This document shows positions 16,550-24,377 of a stretch of DNA of 43,905 bases, in pieces (position 1 is the first letter of the stretch; each line of letters starts with the position of its first letter). The DNA lies in assembly GCA_036510675.1 (NCBI GenBank), contig DATCDN010000027.1, positions 1 to 43,905 of the forward strand, given 5' to 3'. The position numbers and the translations under genes are program-made. The stretch comes from JAATGI01 sp036510675 (lineage in GTDB: Bacteria > Pseudomonadota > Alphaproteobacteria > ATCC43930 > CGMCC-115725). The notes under the pieces are model-generated. The model made no database searches. It saw only the letters and a list, made by a program, of their open reading frames with translations, and was not told the origin of the DNA.

Positions 16550-17059
16550 ATGTCGTTGACGCTGTATTCGGCCACCGTGCCGAGCTTTATCCGCCATCTC
16601 AACGCCTTGTCGGTCCTGATCGACAAGGCCGAAGCCTATGCCGCCGACAAGAAATTCGCGCCCGAGGCTTTGCTGCAGGCGCGGCTCTTTCCCGACATGT
16701 TCGATTTCATTGGCCAGGTTCAGACCGCGACCGACCAGGCCAAGGGTGGCGCCGCGCGGACCGCCGGCATCGACATTCCGAAATTCGCCGATACCGAGAA
16801 GACATTCCCCGAGGTGAAGGCGCGGATCGCCAAGACCGTTGCCTTTCTGGAATCGATCCAGCCCGCGCAGTTCGACGGCCGCGACGACGCCGAGGTCTCG
16901 TTCCCCGCCGGCAACGTCACGCGCAACATGACGGCGCGGGACTACATGATCGGCGTCGTCATCCCGCATTTCTATTTTCATTGTACGACCGCCTACGCGC
17001 TGTTGCGGCATAACGGCCTCGCCATCGGCAAGCGCGATTTTTTCGGCCCGTCCCGCTAG
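16550..17059 (+). CDS. DUF1993 family (DinB-like four-helix) protein
   Basis: 169 residues. The start MSLTLYSATVPSFIRHLNAL, then LFPDMFDFIGQVQTATDQAK with a family-typical ARLFPDM, and the late segment PHFYFHCTTAYALLRHNG identify DUF1993, a helical bundle related to the DinB/YfiT fold. Histidines in the last segment (PHFYFH) are placed as in metal-binding members. The function is unknown. It follows the DUF3237 gene by 19 bases and is probably cotranscribed with it. A large palindromic element lies directly after its stop. Confidence 0.82.
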   Translation: MSLTLYSATVPSFIRHLNALSVLIDKAEAYAADKKFAPEALLQARLFPDMFDFIGQVQTATDQAKGGAARTAGIDIPKFADTEKTFPEVKARIAKTVAFLESIQPAQFDGRDDAEVSFPAGNVTRNMTARDYMIGVVIPHFYFHCTTAYALLRHNGLAIGKRDFFGPSR

Positions 17060-17060
17060 A

Positions 17061-17189
17061 GTCGGATCGCCTATGATGGAATCGCATTCGCGATTCCATC
17101 AGGCGTGAATCCGCCTCTAATTCAATGATTAGAGTGCGATCCGCCCAGACGGAAGCAAGAATGCTTCCGTCTGGGCGGATCGCACTCTA
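17061..17189. repeat. Triple palindromic element with a 28-bp perfect hairpin
   Basis: The gap between two converging genes is filled by three hairpins. GATGGAATCGC/GCGATTCCATC (11 bp) is at 17075-17100. CTCTAAT/ATTAGAG is at 17115-17134. A perfect 28-bp inverted repeat has arms at 17130-17157 and 17162-17189 around an AGAA loop. The right end includes the TAG stop (17187-17189, read on the minus strand) of the TlpA-like gene. The element could act as a bidirectional terminator or be a mobile palindromic repeat inserted at the gene end. Confidence 0.85.
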
Positions 17190-17753
17190 GCGCGACGCCG
17201 ATAGGCCCGACGGGTCGGGCGCCGTCTTTTCCTCGAGCAGCGGCAGGATCGTCACCGCCAGGGTTTCGGCGGTGATCGCGACTCGATCGGGTCGCATGAC
17301 CCGGCGCAGCACGCCGGCCCGGTCGATGACATAGGTGATGGGGATCGCCTCGGGCCGGGGAAAATCATCGACCGTGGCTTCATTGTTCAGGGCGGCCGGG
17401 TAGGCAAAGGCGTTCATCACGGCCTTCACCTTGTCTCGGTCGGCCCAGCGATCGACGCTGATGCCGATCAGCGCCAAGCCGCGGCCGCGAAACGCCCGAT
17501 AGAATCGGTCGAGGATAGGCATCTCGGCACGGCACGGTCCGCACCAGGTCGCCCAGAAATTCACGATGATTACTTGGCCACGCAGCCGTGACGAGTCGAA
17601 CACCTTTCCGTTTATTTCGGTCGCCACCAGCCGAGGGGCGAGCTGACCGATCGCGAGTACCTCCGCCTGGGCCGGCACGCGGACGCCGAATGTCAGCGAT
17701 AACAGGAGGATGGCGAGCGAAATTAACCTATTTATTCTTCCGTGGGGAACCAT
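17187..17753 (-). CDS. TlpA/ResA-like exported thioredoxin
   Basis: 188 residues. A signal peptide or anchor spans about 10-30 (LISLAILLLSLTFGVRV, then AQAE). The thioredoxin domain carries VNFWATWCGPCRAEMPIL with the redox pair Cys71/Cys74 and a downstream cis-Pro region (EAIPITYVIDRAG). Proteins of this type reduce disulfides in periplasmic partners, often apocytochrome c. No cytochrome-maturation genes are adjacent, so the partner is unknown. The ATG at 17753 is preceded on its strand by an AT-poor gap of about 150 bases to the divergent receiver gene. The last codon and stop overlap the 28-bp palindrome arm. Confidence 0.88.
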   Translation of the reverse strand: MVPHGRINRLISLAILLLSLTFGVRVPAQAEVLAIGQLAPRLVATEINGKVFDSSRLRGQVIIVNFWATWCGPCRAEMPILDRFYRAFRGRGLALIGISVDRWADRDKVKAVMNAFAYPAALNNEATVDDFPRPEAIPITYVIDRAGVLRRVMRPDRVAITAETLAVTILPLLEEKTAPDPSGLSASR

Positions 17754-17830
17754 ATGACCCCTCCCAAGCGTTAGCTATCCACCGACCCCGTCGCATCGGG
17801 AAGGTTTCGCCGAAACGACCCCGTCCCGCC

Positions 17831-17859
17831 TTGCAAATGACAAGAAGAAATTCTTTATA
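17831..17859 (+). promoter_or_regulatory. Candidate promoter of the receiver-domain gene
   Basis: TTGCAA at 17831-17836 and TTTATA at 17854-17859 are 17 bases apart and lie in the only AT-rich part of the divergent gap, 45 bases before the GTG start. This is a sigma-70-like guess only. Confidence 0.3.
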
Positions 17860-17904
17860 GAACAGTCATACCGGTCCACTCCGGAGAGATTCGAAGGTGA
17901 TCCC

Positions 17905-18291
17905 GTGGCACATATTCTTCTTATCGACGATAACGAAATGATCCGCGAGACCGTCAACGACATGCTGGCCTCCGCCGGGCACGGCGTCGAGGAAGCCTTC
18001 GACGGCATCGACGGTATCGAGAAATTCGAACAGGGGCACGGCAAGTACGATGTCGTCATCTCGGATATCTTCATGCCGGGCGAGGATGGTATCGGCACCA
18101 TACGGCGCATCCGTCACGACGATCCTGATGTTGGTATCATCGCGATATCAGGCGGTGGTCAGGCGGGCTCCGCCCAGGACGTGCTGCGCATGACGATCGC
18201 GCTGGGCGCCGACTATACGCTCGCCAAGCCGTTCTCGCGCACCCAGCTTCTTTCCACCGTGACCAAGGCCACCATCAAGCACCATAAGTAA
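17905..18291 (+). CDS. Single-domain response regulator (CheY-like receiver)
   Basis: 128 residues, a complete receiver and nothing else. The acidic pair is Asp8/Asp9, the phosphoacceptor is Asp54 in DVVISDIFMPGEDG, the switch Ser is at 82 (IIAISGGG) and the conserved Lys at 108 (LAKPFSRTQLL). It resembles the stand-alone receivers (Spo0F/DivK-like) common in alphaproteobacteria. No histidine kinase or output gene is near, so it probably shuttles phosphate in a relay encoded elsewhere. The start is GTG 17905, with GAAGG upstream; no in-frame ATG precedes the conserved first strand. Confidence 0.9.
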   Translation: MAHILLIDDNEMIRETVNDMLASAGHGVEEAFDGIDGIEKFEQGHGKYDVVISDIFMPGEDGIGTIRRIRHDDPDVGIIAISGGGQAGSAQDVLRMTIALGADYTLAKPFSRTQLLSTVTKATIKHHK

Positions 18292-18320
18292 GCGCCCGGA
18301 ACCGTGGTCGGAAGAAAGGG

Positions 18321-18444
18321 CGCGCTTCTTGGGTCGAGACTATCTTCGCGTCGCGGCTGGACCTTGTTACTTTACCGGCGCAGGCCGGTATCCATGGCAG
18401 GGATGGACTCCGGCTTTCGCCGGAGAGGCGCGTTTGTGGTTTAG
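18321..18444. repeat. REP-type element, copy 1 (inverted copy at 38955)
   Basis: This 124-base segment contains two hairpins, ACCGGC/GCCGGT near 18373-18390 and CTCCGGC/GCCGGAG at 18409-18426. Its reverse complement matches 38955-39086 almost throughout, with about ten substitutions and one indel of about nine bases near 39050. It occupies the gap after the receiver gene, downstream of the converging rpsA operon. Confidence 0.8.
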
Positions 18445-18479
18445 AGTTTGATACACCCAGATTGAAACACGATTTCCCT

Positions 18480-18498
18480 TACCGGCGAACGCCGGTAT
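18480..18498. repeat. REP half-unit
   Basis: TACCGGCG/CGCCGGTA, followed by TCCAT, is the same palindromic core as at 18373 and 23233. It lies between the larger repeat and the rpsA terminator. Together these three elements account for most of the 308-base space between 18292 and 18599; I see no gene there. Confidence 0.65.
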
Positions 18499-18542
18499 CC
18501 ATCGTGCCGTTGCACCATGGGGCGGATTTACCGCGAAGCAAA

Positions 18543-18576
18543 AAAATCCCGCCCTCTTTTTGGAGGACGGGATTTT
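18543..18576 (-). terminator. Rho-independent terminator of the aroA-cmk-rpsA transcript
   Basis: Read on the minus strand, AAAATCCCG pairs with CGGGATTTT and GAGG/CCTC form the upper stem around a short A-rich loop, with a single C-A mismatch. A run of seven T follows. It starts 24 bases after the rpsA stop codon. It is the clearest intrinsic terminator in the window. Confidence 0.9.
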
Positions 18577-18599
18577 GCCGATAAGGCAGGCGGTTCCGA

Positions 18600-20327
18600 C
18601 TATTCGTCGTCTTTTTCGGTCTTGTCTTCCTTGATGCGCGACCGGTTGATCGCCGCGCCCAGGATATCGCCGAGGCTGGCGCCCGAATCGGACGAGCCAT
18701 ATTCGGCCATCGCCTTCTTCTCTTCCTCGACCTCGCGCGCCTTGATCGACAGCGTCACCTTGCGCGACGTCTTGTCGATCGCGGTGATCTTGGCATCGAC
18801 CTTCTCGCCGACGGCGAAGCGGTCGGGCCGCTGTTCGGCGCGGTCACGCGACAACTCCGATTTGCGGATGAAGCCGGGCATGCCGTCGCCGACCGCGACC
18901 TCGATGCCGCCATCGGTGATCGCGGTCACCGCCGTGGTAACGATGTCGCCGCGTTTCAGCGCGGCCAGGCTCGATTCGAACGGATCGGAGGCGAGCTGCT
19001 TGATGCCGAGCGAAATGCGCTCCTTCTCGACATCGACATCCAGCACCCGGACCTTGACGCTGTCGCTCTTCTTGTAATCGGCGATGGCTTCCTCGCCGGT
19101 GCGATTCCAGTCGAGGTCGGAGAGGTGCACCATGCCGTCGATCTCGCCCGGCAGGCCGACGAACAGGCCGAACTCGGTGATGTTCTTGACCTCGCCCTCG
19201 AGCTCCGTGCCGGCGGGATACTTATCGCGGAACGCCTCCCACGGATTTTCCATGCATTGCTTCAGCCCGAGGCTGATGCGCCGCTTGGTCGGATCGACAT
19301 CCAGCACCATCACCTCGACCTCTTGGCTGGTCGAAACGATCTTGCCCGGATGCACGTTCTTCTTGGTCCAGCTCATTTCTGAGACATGGACCAGCCCCTC
19401 GACACCCGGCTCCAACTCGACGAAGGCACCATAGTCGGTGATGTTGGTGACGCGGCCGCGCAGCTTGGTGCCGGAGGGATATTTGTTCTCGACACCCTCC
19501 CACGGATCGGCTTCGAGTTGCTTCATGCCGAGCGAGATGCGGTGCGTTTCGGGGTTGAAGCGCACCACCTGCACCTTGACGCTCTGACCGATACTAAGCG
19601 CCTCGGACGGATGGTTGATGCGCCGCCACGCGATGTCGGTGACGTGCAGCAGACCATCGACGCCGCCCAGATCGACGAAGGCGCCGTAATCGGTGATGTT
19701 CTTGACGACGCCCGTTAGGACCTGGCCTTCCTTGAGGCTGGCCACCAGTTCCGAGCGGGCCTCGGCGCGGCTTTCTTCCAGAACGGCGCGGCGCGACACC
19801 ACGATATTGCCACGGCTGCGATCCATTTTCAGAATCTGGAACGGCTGGGGCGTGCCGAGCAGCGGCGTGATATCGCGCACCGGGCGGATATCGACCTGGC
19901 TGCCGGGCAGGAAGGCCACGGCGCCGTTGAGATCGACGGTGAAGCCGCCCTTGACCCGGCCGAAGATGGTGCCGTTGACGCGCTCATTGCCCTGGAAGTT
20001 CTTTTCGAGGAGGGTCCAGGCTTCTTCCCGGCGGGCCTTGTCGCGGGAGATCTGCGCCTCGCCATGCTTGTCTTCCATGCGCTCCAGGAAGACTTCGACG
20101 ATGTCGCCGGGCTTCAGCTCGGGCCCGCGGCCCGGCCCGGAAAATTCCTTCAAGGGCACGCGGCCCTCGGCCTTCAATCCGACATCGATCAGAACCGTAT
20201 CGTTCTCGATCGCGATCACGGTCCCCTTGATGACCGTGCCTTCGAGCCCGGCGGTGGCGCCGAGCGATTCATCCAACAGCGCGGCAAAACTTTCCTTGGG
20301 CTTATCCGCGAATTCCGTGACGGCCAT
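18600..20327 (-). CDS. rpsA: 30S ribosomal protein S1
   Basis: 575 residues with about six S1 RNA-binding repeats. The first two are divergent ribosome-binding copies (about 30-105 and 115-180). The later ones carry the classic patterns NITDYGAFVDLGGVDGLLHVTD, VTNITDYGAFVELEP and VKNITEFGLFVGLPG (first 20 residues or fewer quoted). S1 unfolds and delivers mRNA to the small subunit. The acidic/basic C-terminal tail ends KEDKTEKDDE. ATG 20327 is chosen because MAVTEFADKPKESFAALLDE fits alphaproteobacterial S1 starts; the upstream open frame overlaps cmk and is not conserved. It is last in the aroA-cmk-rpsA series, with a 127-base leader after cmk. Confidence 0.95.
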   Translation of the reverse strand: MAVTEFADKPKESFAALLDESLGATAGLEGTVIKGTVIAIENDTVLIDVGLKAEGRVPLKEFSGPGRGPELKPGDIVEVFLERMEDKHGEAQISRDKARREEAWTLLEKNFQGNERVNGTIFGRVKGGFTVDLNGAVAFLPGSQVDIRPVRDITPLLGTPQPFQILKMDRSRGNIVVSRRAVLEESRAEARSELVASLKEGQVLTGVVKNITDYGAFVDLGGVDGLLHVTDIAWRRINHPSEALSIGQSVKVQVVRFNPETHRISLGMKQLEADPWEGVENKYPSGTKLRGRVTNITDYGAFVELEPGVEGLVHVSEMSWTKKNVHPGKIVSTSQEVEVMVLDVDPTKRRISLGLKQCMENPWEAFRDKYPAGTELEGEVKNITEFGLFVGLPGEIDGMVHLSDLDWNRTGEEAIADYKKSDSVKVRVLDVDVEKERISLGIKQLASDPFESSLAALKRGDIVTTAVTAITDGGIEVAVGDGMPGFIRKSELSRDRAEQRPDRFAVGEKVDAKITAIDKTSRKVTLSIKAREVEEEKKAMAEYGSSDSGASLGDILGAAINRSRIKEDKTEKDDE

Positions 20328-20454
20328 GCGCTCTCCACTTGCTCCCGATATCTGCCGGTCGCGATGCGCGGGAGACGCAGCGCGACAGTCCGCCGTCAGG
20401 GTCGGGCGCGGCGGCGATGCCCGGCATCGTCGCGCATAGGAAAGCCGCTTCCTC

Positions 20455-21087
20455 TTACCGTTTTGTGACGGCGAGCTTGTCGGTGATGGCAGCCAGCGTC
20501 GCGTTGAACACCGCATCGGCGTCGAGCGGGCTGGTATCGATCACGATGGCATCGTCGGCGGGAACCAACGGTGCCGCCTGACGCACGCTGTCGCGTGCAT
20601 CACGCGCTTTCATATCCGCGAGAACGCGCTGGTATATAGACCCAGCCCCGGCCGCCTGCAACTCCTTGGTACGGCGCCCGGCGCGCGCCTCGGGGGTCGC
20701 GGTCAGGAATAGCTTGGCGTCGGCGTCGGGACAGACCACCGTGCCGATGTCGCGGCCGTCCAGCACCGCGCCGCCGGCACGATGGGCGAAATCGCGCTGA
20801 AAATCGAGCAGGGCATCGCGCACCGCCGGCACCGCCGCCACCACCGACGCGGCGGCGGTCACCGTCTCGTCGCGCAGATGCCGGTCCTCCAGCAGCGACA
20901 GATCGAGCGCGCGCGCGGCGGCCTCGGCGACCGCGGGATCGCCGGGGTCGCCCAGCGCCAGCGCCTTCAGCGCGACCGCGCGATAGAGGCTGCCGGTATC
21001 GAGATGGGCGATGCCGAAATGCTGCGCGATGCGCCGCGCGATGGTGCTCTTGCCGGCCCCGGCCGGCCCGTCGATCGCGATGATCAT
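20455..21087 (-). CDS. cmk: Cytidylate kinase
   Basis: 210 residues. The P-loop is IAIDGPAGAGKSTIARRIA at the N-terminus, LDTGSLYRAVAL follows as the nucleotide-monophosphate region, and LDGRDIGTVV is the family signature. It phosphorylates CMP and dCMP with ATP. The length is normal. It lies 24 bases after aroA and before rpsA, the conserved proteobacterial order, so cotranscription is likely. Confidence 0.95.
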   Translation of the reverse strand: MIIAIDGPAGAGKSTIARRIAQHFGIAHLDTGSLYRAVALKALALGDPGDPAVAEAAARALDLSLLEDRHLRDETVTAAASVVAAVPAVRDALLDFQRDFAHRAGGAVLDGRDIGTVVCPDADAKLFLTATPEARAGRRTKELQAAGAGSIYQRVLADMKARDARDSVRQAAPLVPADDAIVIDTSPLDADAVFNATLAAITDKLAVTKR

Positions 21088-21111
21088 GGGGCGATAATCA
21101 TGGCGTGACCA

Positions 21112-22461
21112 TCACGCGGGACCGATGGCGGCGCCGAGGCCGTTCATCAGCGCGACGAAACCCGGAAAGCTGGTCTCGATGGTGGCGCCATCGTCGATGC
21201 GGGTCGGGGCGCGCGCCGCCATCCCCAGCACCAGGAACGCCATGGCGATGCGATGGTCGAGCCGGGCGGCGATGGCGGCGCCGCCGGCGGGCGGGCTGCC
21301 GTCGCCCTCGACGATCAGCGTGTCGCCCTCGACCGCGACCGTGACGCCGCAGGCTTCGAGGCCGCGCGCCACCGCGGCGAGGCGATCGCTTTCCTTGACG
21401 CGCAGTTCCTGAAGACCGTGCATTACCGTGCGGCCGCGCGCGAACGCGGCGGCGACGGCGAGGGTCGGATATTCGTCGATCATGCTGGGTGCGCGCTCGG
21501 CCGGCACGGTGACGCCCTTCAGCGCCCCCGCCCGCACCGCGATATCGGCGACCGGCTCGCCGCCCTCGATCCGCCGGTTGGCGAAGACGAGGTCGGCGCC
21601 CATCTCGCCCAGCGTCTCGAAGAGGCCGGCGCGCAGCGGATTGATCCCGACGCCGGCAATGGTTATTGCCGAGCCGGGCACCAGCAGCGCCGCGACCAGC
21701 GGAAACGCGGCGGAGGACGGATCGCCCGGCACCACCAGATCGCACGCGGTCAGCTCGGGCTGGCCCGTGACCACGATGTGGCGGCCGTCGGTTTCGTCGC
21801 CGACCTGGACCTGGGCACCGAAATGACGCAGCAGGTTTTCGGTATGGTCGCGGGTCGGCGCCGGCTCGATCACGCTGGTCTCGCCGGGCGCGTTGAGACC
21901 CGCCAGAAGCACCGCCGATTTGACCTGCGCCGATGGCACCGGCAGGCGGTACTCGATCGGCAGCGGCTCGCGCGTGCCGATCACCGCCAGCGGCAGGCGC
22001 CCGCCGTCGCGGGCGACGAAGCGCGCCCCCATCCGCGACAGCGGCTCGGTGACGCGCGCCATCGGCCGGCGGCATAGCGAGGCGTCGCCGGTGAAGAAAC
22101 TGGTGAAGGGATGGGTCGCGACCAGCCCCATCAGCAGGCGCGCGCCGGTGCCGGAATTGCCGAGATCAAGCACCGAATCGGGTTCGGCGAGGCCGCCCAG
22201 CCCGACCCCATGCACGACCCACGCGCCGTCGCCGGCGCGCTCGATCGGCACGCCGAGGCCGCGCAGCGCGCGTGCCGTGTTGAGCACGTCTTCGCCCTCG
22301 AGGAGGCCCGCGATGCGCGTGGTGCCGACCGCGATCGCGCCGAAGATCAGTGCGCGGTGCGACACCGACTTGTCGCCGGGAACGCTTATATGCCCCGTCA
22401 GCGCGCGCGCGGTCGCGGAGACCAGCGGCGAGACGGGGCTTAAGACGGGGCTTGTGTTCAT
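21112..22461 (-). CDS. aroA: 3-phosphoshikimate 1-carboxyvinyltransferase (EPSP synthase)
   Basis: 449 residues. GHISVPGDKSVSHRALIFGA holds the substrate-binding Lys/Ser, LDLGNSGTGARLLMG is the second signature, and RVKESDRLAAVA with LDHRIAMAFLVLG completes the active site. It joins PEP and shikimate 3-phosphate in chorismate synthesis. The loop reads GNSGTGAR, with Ala after TG, a form seen in class II glyphosate-tolerant enzymes; tolerance itself is only inferred. ATG 22461 is the last Met before the conserved region. It is first in the aroA-cmk-rpsA series and diverges from the TIGR02300 gene. Confidence 0.95.
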   Translation of the reverse strand: MNTSPVLSPVSPLVSATARALTGHISVPGDKSVSHRALIFGAIAVGTTRIAGLLEGEDVLNTARALRGLGVPIERAGDGAWVVHGVGLGGLAEPDSVLDLGNSGTGARLLMGLVATHPFTSFFTGDASLCRRPMARVTEPLSRMGARFVARDGGRLPLAVIGTREPLPIEYRLPVPSAQVKSAVLLAGLNAPGETSVIEPAPTRDHTENLLRHFGAQVQVGDETDGRHIVVTGQPELTACDLVVPGDPSSAAFPLVAALLVPGSAITIAGVGINPLRAGLFETLGEMGADLVFANRRIEGGEPVADIAVRAGALKGVTVPAERAPSMIDEYPTLAVAAAFARGRTVMHGLQELRVKESDRLAAVARGLEACGVTVAVEGDTLIVEGDGSPPAGGAAIAARLDHRIAMAFLVLGMAARAPTRIDDGATIETSFPGFVALMNGLGAAIGPA

Positions 22462-22538
22462 GCCGGGCAATGTCCATATCGCGGCGGATCGCGGCACACG
22501 ATAGCCGACAGGGCGGCCGGCGCCACGCGATTTTGCTT

Positions 22539-22544
22539 TTGACA
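22539..22544 (+). promoter_or_regulatory. Candidate -35 box for the TIGR02300 gene
   Basis: A perfect TTGACA sits 66 bases before the TTG start at 22611, in the 149-base divergent gap with aroA. The -10 at 17-base spacing (GCAATT) is poor, so only the -35 is offered. Confidence 0.3.
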
Positions 22545-22610
22545 GGATAGAAGGGTTCGTGGCAATTGGCCGCGACCCGTGGGAATCGTAACGCGGCGCG
22601 GAGGTGAGTT

Positions 22611-23018
22611 TTGGCAAAGCCGGAATGGGGATTAAAGCGTCTGTGTCCCAGTTGTGGGACGCGCTATTACGATATGCGTCACGATCCCATCGTCTGCCCC
22701 AAATGTGGCACGGGCTTCGATGTCGAGGCCGTGGTCAAGACCCGGCGCACGCGGGCGCATGCGGTCGCCGAGACGGCGCTCGGCCCGATCGTCGCCGAAG
22801 AGGTCGATCCCGAATTGGTCGCGGCGATCGCCAGCGAGGACGTCCCCGACGCCTTGCCGCCGGATAGTGCCGGCGACGAGGATGCGGACCCCGCCGTCGA
22901 GGGCGAGGAGACCGAGGAGGAGGAAGAGGAAGTGATCGAGGACGCGTCGGAACTCGGCGAAGACGAGGACGACATGGCCGAAGTCATCGAGAATGTCGAT
23001 GAGGAAGAGGAACGTTGA
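22611..23018 (+). CDS. TIGR02300 (FYDLN acid domain) zinc-ribbon protein
   Basis: 135 residues starting at TTG 22611. Two CxxC knuckles (CPSCGTRYYDM and CPKCGTGFD) form an N-terminal zinc ribbon within the first 40 residues. A basic stretch (KTRRTRAHA) follows, and then a strongly acidic tail of Asp/Glu runs to the end. The family is restricted to alphaproteobacteria and has no known function; the acidic tail resembles that of RNA-polymerase delta subunits or histone-binding proteins only in composition. Its position beside aroA and a tRNA-Ala gene is typical of the class. GGAGGTGAG precedes the TTG, which supports this start. Confidence 0.88.
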   Translation: MAKPEWGLKRLCPSCGTRYYDMRHDPIVCPKCGTGFDVEAVVKTRRTRAHAVAETALGPIVAEEVDPELVAAIASEDVPDALPPDSAGDEDADPAVEGEETEEEEEEVIEDASELGEDEDDMAEVIENVDEEEER

Positions 23019-23076
23019 CGGAAACGCGGCGGGTGATTAGCGTTCGCGCCAACGCGTCGAGGTCGGCGCCTTTCCC

Positions 23077-23152
<76 letters not shown>

Positions 23153-23160
23153 ATTCGGAG

Positions 23161-23196
23161 AAGGGCCTAGCCGACAAGGCTAGGCCCTTCTGTTTT
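23161..23196 (+). terminator. Rho-independent terminator after tRNA-Ala
   Basis: A perfect 12-bp stem, AAGGGCCTAGCC/GGCTAGGCCCTT, has loop GACAA and is followed by CTGTTTT. It begins eight bases after the tRNA CCA end. Confidence 0.88.
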
Positions 23197-23232
23197 CGCT
23201 TACCTCTCCGCACCTTGTACCCCTCGCGCCCC

Positions 23233-23307
23233 ATACCGGCGAACGCCGGTATCCATCGGCAACGCAAGAGTATGGCATCGGGCATGGACCCCGACTTTCG
23301 TCGGGGT
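23233..23307. repeat. REP-type element with two hairpins
   Basis: ATACCGGCG/CGCCGGTAT at 23233-23252 and ACCCCGAC/GTCGGGGT at 23288-23307 flank a 35-base spacer. It shares the core ACCGGCG..CGCCGGTATCCAT with the copies near 18373 and 18480. The tRNA, terminator and this element fill the first two thirds of the 437-base gap between 23019 and 23455. The remainder (23308-23455) shows only a G-run near 23331 and the ubiK ribosome-binding site. Confidence 0.7.
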
Positions 23308-23455
23308 GGAAGGTGTTTGAGGGAAGGTGTTTGGGGGGGGCGGGCGTTTTTATTGGGCGAATACTTACCGGGAATAGCCTTGCCATCGCGTCGGGGTATC
23401 GATTTGCCGCAAGTTTGGCTTACATAGTGAAGCACGAACGGGACAGGAGTTTCCT

Positions 23456-23716
23456 ATGCAGGGCGAAAATCGGTTTTTCGACGATCTGGCGAAGGTGGCG
23501 AACGGTGCCCTCGGCGGTCTCGCCAATTTCGGCACCGAGCTCGAGAATCGCATGCGCGATCAGGCGGAGCGCGTGCTGTCGCGCATGGATGTGGTGCGGC
23601 GCGACGAATTCGAGGCGGTGAAGGCGATGGCCACTAAAGCGCGCGAGGCGCAGGAAACCCTCGAGGCGCGGGTCGCCGCGCTGGAGGCGGAAATCGCGGC
23701 GCTGAAGATTCGCTGA
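23456..23716 (+). CDS. ubiK: UbiK-like ubiquinone accessory factor (BMFP/YqiC family)
   Basis: 86 residues. The N-terminal half, NRFFDDLAKVANGALGGL, is amphipathic and membrane-active in this family. The C-terminal half is a trimerising coiled coil (RDEFEAVKAMATKAREAQ, then LEARVAALEAEIAALK). UbiK binds UbiJ/lipid and aids aerobic ubiquinone biosynthesis in E. coli; earlier names describe membrane fusogenic activity. ACAGGAG lies seven bases upstream of the ATG. The gene is placed before ybjN-like and proC, a conserved alphaproteobacterial arrangement. Confidence 0.85.
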   Translation: MQGENRFFDDLAKVANGALGGLANFGTELENRMRDQAERVLSRMDVVRRDEFEAVKAMATKAREAQETLEARVAALEAEIAALKIR

Positions 23717-23873
23717 GCGCGCCGGCAATTTCCTCCACAGGTTTTTCGAATCCGGCCGCTTTCGGTGCTTGCTACGAGTCACGAAACTCTTCAGGCTAGA
23801 TATTGATGAATGCGGCGAAGACGCTACTAAATATCGCGCGCCCGATGTATCGGCGGTGCTTGGAGGGGAGTGA

Positions 23874-24377
23874 ATGACCTCGTTGTCGATGGCCGGCGGG
23901 CAAGGTTTCGGCAACCCGATCGATCTCGCTGAAGAAATTGTGCTGGCCAATCAATGGGCGCATGATCGCTCCAGTGACGAGGAGCTGCTGGTCGAGATCG
24001 CCGGCAAATGGTCGGACTACCGGCTGCTGTTCATTTGGCAGCGTGAAATCGCGGCCCTGCATTTTTCCTGCAGCTTCGACATGAAGGTGCCGAAGGCGCG
24101 CCGCATCGCGGTGCTGGAATTGCTGGCCGCGATCAACGAGCGGCTGTGGCTCGGGCATTTCGATCTGGTCAGCGACGATCTCTCGCCCGCGTTCCGCCAG
24201 GGCGTGCTGCTGCGCGGCGCCGGCGGCGCCAGCGTCGAGCAGCTCGAGGATCTGGTCGATATCGCGGTCACCGAATGCGAGCGCTTCTATCCCGCGTTCC
24301 AGTTGGTGATCTGGGGCGGCAAGCAGGCGGAAGAGGCGATCGCCGCCGCCATGATCGAGCCCGTCGGCGAGGCGTGA
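23874..24377 (+). CDS. YbjN domain-containing protein
   Basis: 167 residues. The YbjN fold is suggested by alternating strands: LVEIAGKWSDYRLLFIWQ, then ALHFSCSFDMKVP and INERLWLGHFDLVSDD, with helix segments between. A C-terminal amphipathic helix (CERFYPAFQLVIWGGKQ) follows. Related proteins resemble type III secretion chaperones in structure; YbjN affects motility and stress tolerance in E. coli, but the alphaproteobacterial branch is uncharacterised. GGAGGGGAGTG directly precedes the ATG. The last codons overlap the proC start (GTGA at 24374). Confidence 0.8.
   Translation: MTSLSMAGGQGFGNPIDLAEEIVLANQWAHDRSSDEELLVEIAGKWSDYRLLFIWQREIAALHFSCSFDMKVPKARRIAVLELLAAINERLWLGHFDLVSDDLSPAFRQGVLLRGAGGASVEQLEDLVDIAVTECERFYPAFQLVIWGGKQAEEAIAAAMIEPVGEA

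Noticed and set aside
21112..22461. Glyphosate tolerance of AroA as a firm call
   Set aside because: Only the loop residue pattern was noted. Class and tolerance cannot be settled from reading the sequence.
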